NCBI GenBank assembly: GCA_030604735.1
Contig: JAUVVG010000014.1
Coordinates: forward strand, 24,084 to 88,083
Direction: 5' to 3'
Length of the DNA: 64,000 nt
Source: Azoarcus sp.
Lineage (GTDB): Bacteria; Pseudomonadota; Gammaproteobacteria; Burkholderiales; Rhodocyclaceae
In this document: positions 17,845-25,313 of the stretch, piece after piece
Layout: every line of letters begins with the position of its first letter
Position numbering within the stretch: position 1 is the stretch's first letter
Program-made: the position numbers and the translations under genes
Notes under the pieces: model-generated
What the model was told of the DNA's origin: nothing
What the model saw: the letters and a program-made list of their open reading frames with translations, nothing else
Database searches by the model: none

Positions 17845-19077
17845 ATGCTCGCGCAGATAGTCCAGGAATCCCGACTTGCTGGTCGTAATCTCAGTCGCCA
17901 TATCAGACGATCGCTGCTTGCCCTACTGACCATAAGCTTCGGAGTCACCTGCTATCTGCTCGCTGGCGGTTTCATTCACTGGGTGCTCGAAAAAACCCGC
18001 GACGCCGCGATTTACTCTCAGCTAGGCCACCTGCAGATTACGAGACCGGCTTATTTTCAGGTTGGCATTGCAGATCCCTACAACCACCTTTTGCCAGACG
18101 ATGCCTCATTCATCGAGGACATCGAACTTGCGGACGCAATCAGCACAATTTCGTCCAGACTGGTCTTCACTGGTCTGTTGAGCAAGGACGAGCGTACGAT
18201 TTCGTTTGCGGGCGAAGGCATTGACCCCGAAAAGGAAGCGCCGCTTGCGCTCGCGATCAACATCATCGAGGGTGTCAATCTGACGGAAAGCGGCTCAAGT
18301 TCTGCCATTCTTGGCAAGGGCCTCGCCGCAAACGCTGAGATTAAACCGGGTGACACTATCGTTTTATTAGCTACAACGGCTGACGGAAGCTTCAATGCAG
18401 TCGAGTTGAGCGTCGCTGGTTTGTTTGCCTCTACTGTAAAAGCATATGACGATGTAACACTGCGTGTGCCGCTGGAGATCGCACAATCGTTGGTTCGCGT
18501 GGAAGGCGCAACGAGTGTCGCCGTGTTGTTGTCCGAAACCTGGCAGACCCAGAAAGTGGTCGATATCTTGCAGGGGGTGCTCGATCCAAGCGACTTCGAA
18601 GTGACAGCGTGGTGGCAACTAGCAGAGCATTACCACAAGACGGTGGAACTTTTTTCCCGTCAGGTGGGTGTAGTTAAAAGCCTGATAGCAGCAATTGTGG
18701 TGCTGAGCATAATGAATACGCTGTCTATGACCGTAGCCGAACGCACCGGTGAGATCGGAACAGCCATGGCGCTCGGAGTCCGGTCCAGCGGAATTCTTCG
18801 CCTGTTCCTGCTTGAGGGTGTCATGATTGGAGTTCTCGGAGGACTCATTGGACTAAGCGTCGGCACCGCGCTTGCAATATTAATATCCTATTTCGGAATC
18901 CCCATGCCTCCAGCGCCTGGCATGACCGAAGGCTATGTTGGGGAGATCTGGGTTTCAGCGCGACTTGCCACTGACGCTCTATTTCTGGCACTAAGTGCGA
19001 CACTACTCGCGAGCGTCATTCCTGCATGGCGCGCGTCTCGGTTGAACATTGTCGATGCACTCCGTCATCAACGCTAG
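17845..19077 (+). CDS. FtsX-like ABC transporter permease (LolC/E-MacB type), first copy
   Basis: This 410-residue inner-membrane protein has one N-terminal transmembrane helix (about residues 24-45), a large periplasmic MacB-PCD domain (about 50-270) and three C-terminal helices, with the FtsX signature IMNTLSMTVAERTGEIGTAM. That topology is shared by LolC/LolE and MacB permeases, which pull lipidated cargo out of the membrane outer leaflet. The start ATG 17845 is chosen because the typical cytoplasmic N-terminus begins there; no good ribosome site is seen. The second permease starts six bases after its stop. No ATPase is adjacent; the LolD-like ATPase at 7698-8447 is the likely partner. Confidence 0.85.
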   Translation: MLAQIVQESRLAGRNLSRHIRRSLLALLTISFGVTCYLLAGGFIHWVLEKTRDAAIYSQLGHLQITRPAYFQVGIADPYNHLLPDDASFIEDIELADAISTISSRLVFTGLLSKDERTISFAGEGIDPEKEAPLALAINIIEGVNLTESGSSSAILGKGLAANAEIKPGDTIVLLATTADGSFNAVELSVAGLFASTVKAYDDVTLRVPLEIAQSLVRVEGATSVAVLLSETWQTQKVVDILQGVLDPSDFEVTAWWQLAEHYHKTVELFSRQVGVVKSLIAAIVVLSIMNTLSMTVAERTGEIGTAMALGVRSSGILRLFLLEGVMIGVLGGLIGLSVGTALAILISYFGIPMPPAPGMTEGYVGEIWVSARLATDALFLALSATLLASVIPAWRASRLNIVDALRHQR

Positions 19078-19083
19078 CGACAT

Positions 19084-20295
19084 ATGTTATTTAAACTCGG
19101 ACTCCGAAACCTGCTTCGACAAAAGCTTCGCAGTGCCATGACGCTGCTTGCGATCATGCTCGGAGTTTCTACCTTGATCATTAGCGGCGGCTTCGTAAAG
19201 GACATCTACGTACAACTTGGCGAAGCGATCATCAGTTCTCAAACCGGCCACGCACAGGTCACCCGCAAGGGCTACCATGAGCAAGGCACCCGCCAGCCAG
19301 AACGGTTTCTCATCGAGTCCCCGGCCGACCTCGCAGACTCCATCAGTACCTTGCCCAATGTGTCCAGAGTATCCGCTCGATTGAGCTTCTCCGGCCTGCT
19401 AAACAATGGCAATCGCGATTTTGCGATCATTGGAGAAGGCGTTGAACCGTCCCTGCATGCCACCGCTGGCACTTACATGGAAATTACGTCGGGTAGGCAC
19501 CTGACCGAGTCAGACGCTCAGGGCATCCTTCTTGGTGAAGGTGTATCACGGTTGTTAGCGCTTCACCCAGGAGATTACGTAACCTTGGTAGCAAACACGA
19601 TGGACGGCATGCTCAACACAGAGGATTTTGAAGTCGTCGGTGTCTTTAGAAGCTTCTCCAAGGATTTCGACGCGCGCGCGATCCGAATCCCCCTGCAAAG
19701 CGCGCAGAATCTGCTGATGACGAATGGCGCAAACACCTTGGTCATTAGCCTTGACCGAACAACGTCAACCGATAACGCACTGCGAGAAATCCAGGGATTG
19801 ATTGATCCTGAAAACTTGGAGATTCGGAACTGGCGCGAATTGTCCGACTTCTATGACAAAACGGTTGAGCTCTACGATACTCAGTTCGGCGTACTAAAAT
19901 TAATCATCCTTTTCATGGTTCTGCTGTCGGTCGCCAACAGCGTAAACATGAGCACTTTCGAACGTATGGCAGAATTTGGGACGCTTGCTGCGCTTGGAAA
20001 TCGGCGCAGCGCGATTTTCCGTCTGATCGTTGCGGAAAACATCGTACTAGGACTTATGGGGGCGACGCTAGGCGTGCTGGTGGGGATTGCACTCGCACTA
20101 CTCATTTCAGCTATTGGTATACCGATGCCGCCACCGCCTAATGCCAATGTGGGCTACACTGCTTATATAAGAATCGTTCCGGAAATCTCCATCATGGCAT
20201 TCACGATCGGTGTCTTAGCAACTTTGCTGGCATCGCTGCTACCAGCGCGACGTATATCCGTGATACCGATCGTTGAGGCATTGAGACAAGGCTAG
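19084..20295 (+). CDS. FtsX-like ABC transporter permease (LolC/E-MacB type), second copy
   Basis: The 403-residue protein has the same plan as its upstream neighbour: transmembrane helix near residues 18-40, periplasmic domain, and three C-terminal helices with VANSVNMSTFERMAEFGTL. The two share aligned blocks (SSQTGHAQVTRKGY with YSQLGHLQITRPAY; IPMPPPPNANVGY with IPMPPAPGMTEGY), so they are probably an old tandem duplicate that forms a heterodimer like LolC/LolE. It lies six bases after the first permease and three bases before the acyltransferase gene, a tight operon. Cargo is unknown; the adjacent acyltransferases suggest an acylated molecule. Confidence 0.85.
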   Translation: MLFKLGLRNLLRQKLRSAMTLLAIMLGVSTLIISGGFVKDIYVQLGEAIISSQTGHAQVTRKGYHEQGTRQPERFLIESPADLADSISTLPNVSRVSARLSFSGLLNNGNRDFAIIGEGVEPSLHATAGTYMEITSGRHLTESDAQGILLGEGVSRLLALHPGDYVTLVANTMDGMLNTEDFEVVGVFRSFSKDFDARAIRIPLQSAQNLLMTNGANTLVISLDRTTSTDNALREIQGLIDPENLEIRNWRELSDFYDKTVELYDTQFGVLKLIILFMVLLSVANSVNMSTFERMAEFGTLAALGNRRSAIFRLIVAENIVLGLMGATLGVLVGIALALLISAIGIPMPPPPNANVGYTAYIRIVPEISIMAFTIGVLATLLASLLPARRISVIPIVEALRQG

Positions 20296-20298
20296 CGA

Positions 20299-21099
20299 AT
20301 GTCCTTCTTCGACCGCTTCAACCTCGGCCACGGCTTCAGGAAGTACTTCGAGATCCACGCTGCCGTGGATGAAGCGTTACGGGACGAGGTTTTCCGCATT
20401 CGGCACGAGGTCTATTGCGAAGAGCTACGCTTCGAGCCAGAGCGGCCTGATCGGCGGGAGATGGACGACTATGATGGGCATAGCCTGCACTGTCTGCTGA
20501 AGACCAGCGCCGACCCGCAGCAACCGGTCGGTTGCACCCGGTTGGTGCTGACCAATCCCGAAGACCGTTCGCTACCACTGCCCTTCGAGCGGGCATGCGC
20601 CGCGACGCTGGACCGCAGCATCATCGACCCCGCCAAGCTGCCGCGGGAGCGGATCGCAGAAGTCTCACGGCTTGCGGTGCGCGCGACGTATCGCCGACGC
20701 CGCGGCGAGCAGGCTGCGCCGGTGGCGATTCATGACGAGGACTTCGGCACCGTCACCCAGCCGCGTTTTCCGTATGTGCCGATCGGGCTATATCTTGGCG
20801 CGGTCGCACTGGCCGCGCGTAGCGGGATAGATACGATGTTTGTGCTGACCGAGCCGCGGCTGGCCTCGCATTTTGCCAAGCTCGGGGTCGAGATCAAGCA
20901 GATCGGAGGACCGATCGAGCATCGCGGGCAACGGATTCCGTCGATGATGGATGTGCAATCCATCATCAAGAACATGCGTTTCCTGGTGAAGCCGATCTGG
21001 CGGGTGATTCAGGAAGAAATCGAGTTCGGATTCGAGAAGGCCGCCGGCGACGGTCCCTTGGGTCGCCAGGGCGGCCTCACGGATGGGCAACAGCGCTGA
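20299..21099 (+). CDS. PEP-CTERM/exosortase system-associated acyltransferase
   Basis: The 266-residue protein matches the family of putative acyltransferases found only in genomes with PEP-CTERM/exosortase systems. It resembles autoinducer synthases: FRIRHEVYCEELRFEPE near residue 32, YDGHSLHCLL, GCTRLVLTNP, and IAEVSRLAVR carrying the E-x-S-R-L-A pattern (E121, R124) that is also present in the FeeM-like protein. It has no signal peptide. The start is three bases after the second permease stop, so it is the third gene of the permease operon. Its donor and acceptor are unknown. Its presence ties the export genes to acyl-amino-acid chemistry. Confidence 0.85.
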   Translation: MSFFDRFNLGHGFRKYFEIHAAVDEALRDEVFRIRHEVYCEELRFEPERPDRREMDDYDGHSLHCLLKTSADPQQPVGCTRLVLTNPEDRSLPLPFERACAATLDRSIIDPAKLPRERIAEVSRLAVRATYRRRRGEQAAPVAIHDEDFGTVTQPRFPYVPIGLYLGAVALAARSGIDTMFVLTEPRLASHFAKLGVEIKQIGGPIEHRGQRIPSMMDVQSIIKNMRFLVKPIWRVIQEEIEFGFEKAAGDGPLGRQGGLTDGQQR

Positions 21100-21155
21100 C
21101 ACGGCATTCGAGCAGGGCCGACACTGTAAAGAATTCCGACAGCTGATCTTGCCCC

Positions 21156-21848
21156 TCACTCCCACGGCGGCGCCAAGGGAGCATTCCAGGCCGGGCCGGG
21201 TAATTCCGGAGCAGAAGCAGTATCTTCGCCTTTTCTCTTTGTAGAGTCCGCTCTCTCCAGAGCCTCCCGTTGCCTGGTGATCAGCGCCTCAGCCTCGGCT
21301 TCAGCCGCCGAACGACGGTCGATAACGGGAGGTATTTCAGGTGATTCAGCCTCTGGCTTTGGAGTTTCATCGTCTTCTACGACGATGGGTACCGGCATCG
21401 TCCGCTCGATAACGGCAGTGGCTCTCTCTGTATCTGGTGGCTCCATCAACGCGCCGGTCGGACGAAGCGCGATGCGATAGACGCCGCCCACCGCCCTCTT
21501 CTCGAACTGCACGTCGACTGTCGCCGACCGGAAGAGACCAAAGACCAGCCGCAGGCTTAGATCGGGCTGAACACCATGACGAATACGACTGACCAACTGA
21601 CCGCTGCCGTCGAAACCCTGAACCGCCTTGGCCAAGTTCAGTGGTCCGAAATCCGCTACAAGCCGGTGCGGATCGACAAGAAAAAAGACATTGAGCCCAA
21701 CTTCTTCGGTCACATGAACAAGCACCACGTCATGATCCCCGACCCGCTCGATTGCGACTCGACTCAGTTCGGCACTCGCCGCCGGTTTGGTCACGACCGC
21801 GGTGAGAAAACACACGCATAAAGCAGCGCGCCAGACTTTCCAGAGCAT
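21156..21848 (-). CDS. Secreted AMIN-domain protein
   Basis: The 230-residue protein has a signal peptide (MLWKVWRAALCVCFLTAVVT... ending ASAE) and an AMIN-like domain at about residues 28-125 (VVLVHVTEEVGLNVFFLVDP, LVADFGPLNLAKA, RIRHGVQPDLSLRLVFGL). AMIN domains target amidases and secretins to the septum or peptidoglycan. The C-terminal 90 residues are low-complexity, acidic and proline-rich, with no catalytic domain. GGAGG lies four bases before ATG 21846-21848. It converges with the acyltransferase gene, 56 bases away. A role in localising envelope machinery is possible. Confidence 0.7.
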   Translation of the reverse strand: MLWKVWRAALCVCFLTAVVTKPAASAELSRVAIERVGDHDVVLVHVTEEVGLNVFFLVDPHRLVADFGPLNLAKAVQGFDGSGQLVSRIRHGVQPDLSLRLVFGLFRSATVDVQFEKRAVGGVYRIALRPTGALMEPPDTERATAVIERTMPVPIVVEDDETPKPEAESPEIPPVIDRRSAAEAEAEALITRQREALERADSTKRKGEDTASAPELPGPAWNAPLAPPWE

Positions 21849-21940
21849 TGAACCTCCGCGTAGCCTCCGTGTCCTGGCCCACATGTCTAATGCTATGCTG
21901 GGACCCTGTCTCAAGAGTACATCGTTATGGAAGCCGTTCG

Positions 21941-22630
21941 TCACTCCGATTGGGACGCGACGAGTTGCCGAGACACAATCACGACATCCGGCAGTTCGCG
22001 AACGGCCGTTACGGCCTCGACCAGCGTTGCCCGGTCATCCACCGTCAGGGTGGACAGGTCGCCGTCTCCAAAATACACCAACGCCTTCAAAGCCTCACTC
22101 GGCTGGAAATTCGAGCCGAATAGTTCTCGCGCAGCTCCCAGACCCGCAGCGAGATTCACACCGGCCCGCACCATTGCCGCAATATCACGATAGTCCTTCG
22201 CTTCTGCTCTCTGCAGCACGACCTTGACCTTGGTCGCCATCAAGTCATCGAGCGACGCGACTTGAAGCACTCCGTCATCGGTGCGGTCAGGCTCCCCAAC
22301 ACGGCCGAACCCAATATTGCCAAAGAAGGATAGTTTGACGTGAGTGTGTTCAAAATCCCCATAAGGAATCAACACGCTCAGCGTATCGCGACGATCCTGC
22401 AGCACGGTTGCTTGACCCAATACCGGAAAGGCCCACTCAATATGCTCTCGGTCGAGCGGTTTCTCGCAGAAGAAATCGAAATCGACCGATGGCCTGTGAC
22501 CCAGTCGTAGCGCAATGGCAGTGCCCCCGTAAAGTACGAAACCCAGATCCAAGGCAGGAGCAAGCTCGGGCCACAAACGCCGTTGCGCAGGCGGCAGGAT
22601 GTCAAGACACGGAGTAAAGGCGCCGCTCAC
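21941..22630 (-). CDS. AbiEii/AbiGii-like nucleotidyltransferase (probable toxin)
   Basis: The 229-residue protein shows the nucleotidyltransferase core of the AbiEii/AbiGii (DUF1814) family: LYGGTAIALRLGHR with the GG motif (about residues 34-47), followed by SVDFDFFCEK with the DxD metal ligands, and later TKVKVVLQRAEAKDYRDIAAM. Family toxins transfer nucleotides, for example to tRNA or serine residues. All the obvious catalytic positions are present, unlike the remnant beside ssrA. Its start overlaps the stop of the upstream small gene (ATGA at 22627-22630), the usual antitoxin-first arrangement. It may act in phage defence or plasmid-like stabilisation, by analogy only. Confidence 0.8.
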   Translation of the reverse strand: MSGAFTPCLDILPPAQRRLWPELAPALDLGFVLYGGTAIALRLGHRPSVDFDFFCEKPLDREHIEWAFPVLGQATVLQDRRDTLSVLIPYGDFEHTHVKLSFFGNIGFGRVGEPDRTDDGVLQVASLDDLMATKVKVVLQRAEAKDYRDIAAMVRAGVNLAAGLGAARELFGSNFQPSEALKALVYFGDGDLSTLTVDDRATLVEAVTAVRELPDVVIVSRQLVASQSE

Positions 22631-22923
22631 GAGAATCGTCGAATGGGCAGCGCAGGAACGCAGTCCAGCGGCGAGAGGCCGAGACGGTAGTGCCAGTAGG
22701 TCCAGGAGCGCTGACTGAACTGTCCCGCTTCGGCCTGGACCAGCACCTGACGCAATACATCGTCACCGACCTCGGTCGCCAAACGTTGGACGTCGGCATA
22801 GTCACCGATGTCCATCACCTGCGCGATGACACGCTCGGGCATCGCAACCGCCTCATCGGGGGTTTTCCACCAGACATACTTGCTGGCGAAAGGCTTCAAG
22901 ACATTCTGGTCTATATCCATCAT
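22627..22923 (-). CDS. Small conserved protein, probable antitoxin partner of the AbiEii-like gene
   Basis: This 98-residue protein is not an AbiEi regulator: no winged helix or AbiEi-like motif is visible. It starts MDIDQNVLKPFASKYVWWK, contains PERVIAQVMDIGDYADVQRL, and ends with a Trp- and Tyr-rich RSWTYWHYRLGL segment. Similar small proteins precede AbiEii-like nucleotidyltransferases in many genomes, so an antitoxin role is likely from position. Translation of the two genes is coupled through a four-base overlap. The start is either of two adjacent ATGs (22921-22923 or 22918-22920); no strong ribosome site is seen. Confidence 0.65.
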   Translation of the reverse strand: MMDIDQNVLKPFASKYVWWKTPDEAVAMPERVIAQVMDIGDYADVQRLATEVGDDVLRQVLVQAEAGQFSQRSWTYWHYRLGLSPLDCVPALPIRRFS

Positions 22924-23018
22924 CGTGAGTCCGACGTTTACCAACAGCGCAATCCCTCACATTGAAGGGGCTTCGGTTGCGCACACTGACCGCCGCGCAA
23001 CCGAAGCGACTCAAGGAC

Positions 23019-24911
23019 TCAGCTCTTCAGCGCCGCCCGGATCTGCTCCAGCGTGCTCGGGTCCTCGATCGTGGTCAGGTCACCCGCGTCGCGGCCTTCG
23101 GCCAGGGCCTGGATGGAACGACGCAGCATCTTGCCGGATCTCGTCTTGGGCAGGCCGGTGATGAAGTGCACCCGGCCTGGACGGGCGATGGCGCCCAGGC
23201 TCGCATCGACCCGCTTCATGACCTCTTTCTCGAGCGCGGCAGCCTTTTCCGGGGTATCGGCGAGGCTGTTGTCCTTGAGCACGGCGAAGGCCATCGGCAT
23301 CTGACCCTTCAACGGGTCGGCGACGCCGACCACGGCGACTTCGGCGACCGCCGGATGGGTCTGGACCGCCTCCTCGATCTCACGGGTGCCGAGGCGATGG
23401 CCGGCGACGTTGATCACGTCATCCATGCGGCCGAGGATGGTGTAGTAGCCCTTGTCGTCCTTGATTCCCCAGTCAGACGAGGAATACACCACCGGATCCT
23501 GGAAGGTCGAGAAGTAGGTGGACACGAAGCGCTCGTCCTGACCCCACACCGTTGACAGGCAGCCCGGCGGCAGCGGCGGGACGATTGCGACGATGCCCTT
23601 CTCGTTGGGGCCGCACTCGGTGCCGTCCTCGCGGAAGATGTGCAGGTCGTAGCCATACACCGGGAAGGCCGGGGAGCCCAGCTTGATCGGGCTGTCCTCG
23701 ACGCCACGGCAGATCGCCAGCATCGGCCAGCCGGTTTCGGTCTGCCAGTAGTTGTCGATGACCGGAATGCCCAGCTCGCTCATGATCCACTCGTGCGAGG
23801 TCTCGTCCAGCGGCTCGCCGGCCAGGAACAGGTGCTTGAGCGAGGACAGGTCGTACTTCTTGAGGAAGGCCGGATCCTGCTTCTTCAGCACCCGCACCGC
23901 GGTCGGCGCCGAGAACATCACCGCGACCTTGTACTTCTCGACGATGCTCCACCAGATGCCTGCATCCGGACGCAGCGGCGTGCCTTCGTACATGATGGTG
24001 GCCATGCCGCCGATCAGCGGACCGTAGATGATGTAGCTGTGCCCGACCACCCAGCCGATGTCTGAGGTGGCGAACATGGTCTCGCCCGGCTCGCCGGTGA
24101 AGATGTGCGGCATGGTCGAGGCCAGTGCGACGAGATAGCCGCCAGTGTCACGCTGCACGCCCTTGGGCTTGCCGGTGGTGCCGGAGGTATAGAGGATGTA
24201 GCTCGGCTCGCTCGATTCGACCCAGGTGACCGGCACTTGCGCATCCATGTGCTTGGCGCGCAGCTCGGCGTAGTCGACGTCCCGACCCTCGACCCGCGGG
24301 AAGCCCTTGTCCAGGCCGCGATCGACGATCAGCACCTTGCTCGGCGGAAACTCGGCCAGCTTGCACGACTCGTCCACCAGATGCTTGTAGGGCACGGGTT
24401 TGCCGTTGCGCATGCCGGCGTCGGCCGACACCATCAGCACCGGTTTGGCGTCGTCGATACGGGTCGCGAGTGAACCCGCCGCGAAGCCGCCGAACACCAC
24501 CGAGTGGATCGCACCGATACGGGCGCAGGCCAGCATCGCGAAGGCCGCCTCGGCGATCATCGGCATGTAGATGAGGACCCGGTCGCCCCGTTTGACGCCG
24601 AGTTCCTGATAGATCGCCGCCATGCGCTCGACTTCGCGCTGCAGCTCGGCGAAAGAGTAAACCGTCTCTTCGTTGGTCTCGGTCGAGATGTAAACCAAGG
24701 CCCGATCATTCGGGCGTGCCGCGGCGTGGCGGTCGACCGCGTTGTAGCACAGGTTGGTCTCACCGCCCTTGAACCACTTGACGAACGGGGGCTTGGAAAA
24801 GTCGCAGATCTGCTCGGGTTGCTTGTTCCAATGCACCAACTCGGCCTGCTCGGCCCAGAATGCATCCCGGTCTTCGATCGAACGACGGTGGAATTCCTTG
24901 TAGTTGCTCAT
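23019..24911 (-). CDS. prpE: Propionyl-CoA synthetase
   Basis: The 630-residue adenylate-forming enzyme converts propionate, CoA and ATP to propionyl-CoA. It has the acetyl/propionyl-CoA synthetase N-terminus (YKEFHRRSIEDRDAFWAEQA), the P-loop YTSGTTGKPKGVQRDTGG, where PrpE enzymes typically have VQRDxGG, the YWQTETGWP motif, and the C-terminal Lys motif PKTRSGKMLRRSIQAL that is acetylated in relatives. Length fits PrpE (about 630). It is preceded by a 400-base region with repeats and shows no operon partner. With acuI nearby it indicates propionate and C3 metabolism. Confidence 0.93.
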   Translation of the reverse strand: MSNYKEFHRRSIEDRDAFWAEQAELVHWNKQPEQICDFSKPPFVKWFKGGETNLCYNAVDRHAAARPNDRALVYISTETNEETVYSFAELQREVERMAAIYQELGVKRGDRVLIYMPMIAEAAFAMLACARIGAIHSVVFGGFAAGSLATRIDDAKPVLMVSADAGMRNGKPVPYKHLVDESCKLAEFPPSKVLIVDRGLDKGFPRVEGRDVDYAELRAKHMDAQVPVTWVESSEPSYILYTSGTTGKPKGVQRDTGGYLVALASTMPHIFTGEPGETMFATSDIGWVVGHSYIIYGPLIGGMATIMYEGTPLRPDAGIWWSIVEKYKVAVMFSAPTAVRVLKKQDPAFLKKYDLSSLKHLFLAGEPLDETSHEWIMSELGIPVIDNYWQTETGWPMLAICRGVEDSPIKLGSPAFPVYGYDLHIFREDGTECGPNEKGIVAIVPPLPPGCLSTVWGQDERFVSTYFSTFQDPVVYSSSDWGIKDDKGYYTILGRMDDVINVAGHRLGTREIEEAVQTHPAVAEVAVVGVADPLKGQMPMAFAVLKDNSLADTPEKAAALEKEVMKRVDASLGAIARPGRVHFITGLPKTRSGKMLRRSIQALAEGRDAGDLTTIEDPSTLEQIRAALKS

Positions 24912-25313
24912 GAACGCTTCCTCTCCCTATATATCCCTAGGATTACTGCTACTGCACTGGGTGTCGGCGCCGTTTGATCCGGAACGGGTCCGGAGGCACG
25001 GTAGCAGGCAACGGGCTCTCGCTCGCGGCCGGCTTGCCGACTGGTTATGACCCCATCGAATTTCTCCGCTGCGGTCTTGTTCTGTGACGCCTGTTTCGCG
25101 GCTTGCGCCGCTCCTACACCTACCCCAAACGCATCCACTACCTGTGGGAGCGCCGCAAGGCGCGAAAGGGCGTCTGAAGCACGAATTTGGCCGATTTCGC
25201 GGCTTGCGCCGCTCCTACGTGGGGCGTTGGCTTCGTGGCTTGCGCCGCTCCTACTTGGGACCGTGGCGATCGGGCCTGCATTGTGGGAGCGGCGCAAGCC
25301 GCGAATTCGGCGC
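24912..25313 (+). other. Intergenic region carrying a REP-like repeat cluster
   Basis: No gene is supported here. The first part (24912-25080) should contain the prpE promoter. The second part is taken up by five copies of a short palindromic repeat, listed separately. The copies alternate in orientation, so they could form large cruciforms or mRNA hairpins beyond the response-regulator gene. Confidence 0.7.
25095..25305. repeat. REP-like palindromic repeat cluster (five copies)
   Basis: Five copies of a 23-base element with the core GCGGCTTGCGCCGC followed by TCCTAC or its variant: forward at 25095-25117, 25196-25218 and 25232-25254; reverse at 25144-25166 and 25283-25305. The core is itself an imperfect palindrome. 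Two more copies in opposite orientation flank 32012-32083. This spacing and mixed orientation fit REP/BIME elements, which in other bacteria are spread by RAYT transposases. No RAYT gene is in the window. Confidence 0.8.

Noticed and set aside
25095..25305. Repeat cluster considered as a CRISPR array
   Set aside because: Spacing is irregular, orientation alternates, and no cas genes are present; the units are palindromic REP-like elements.
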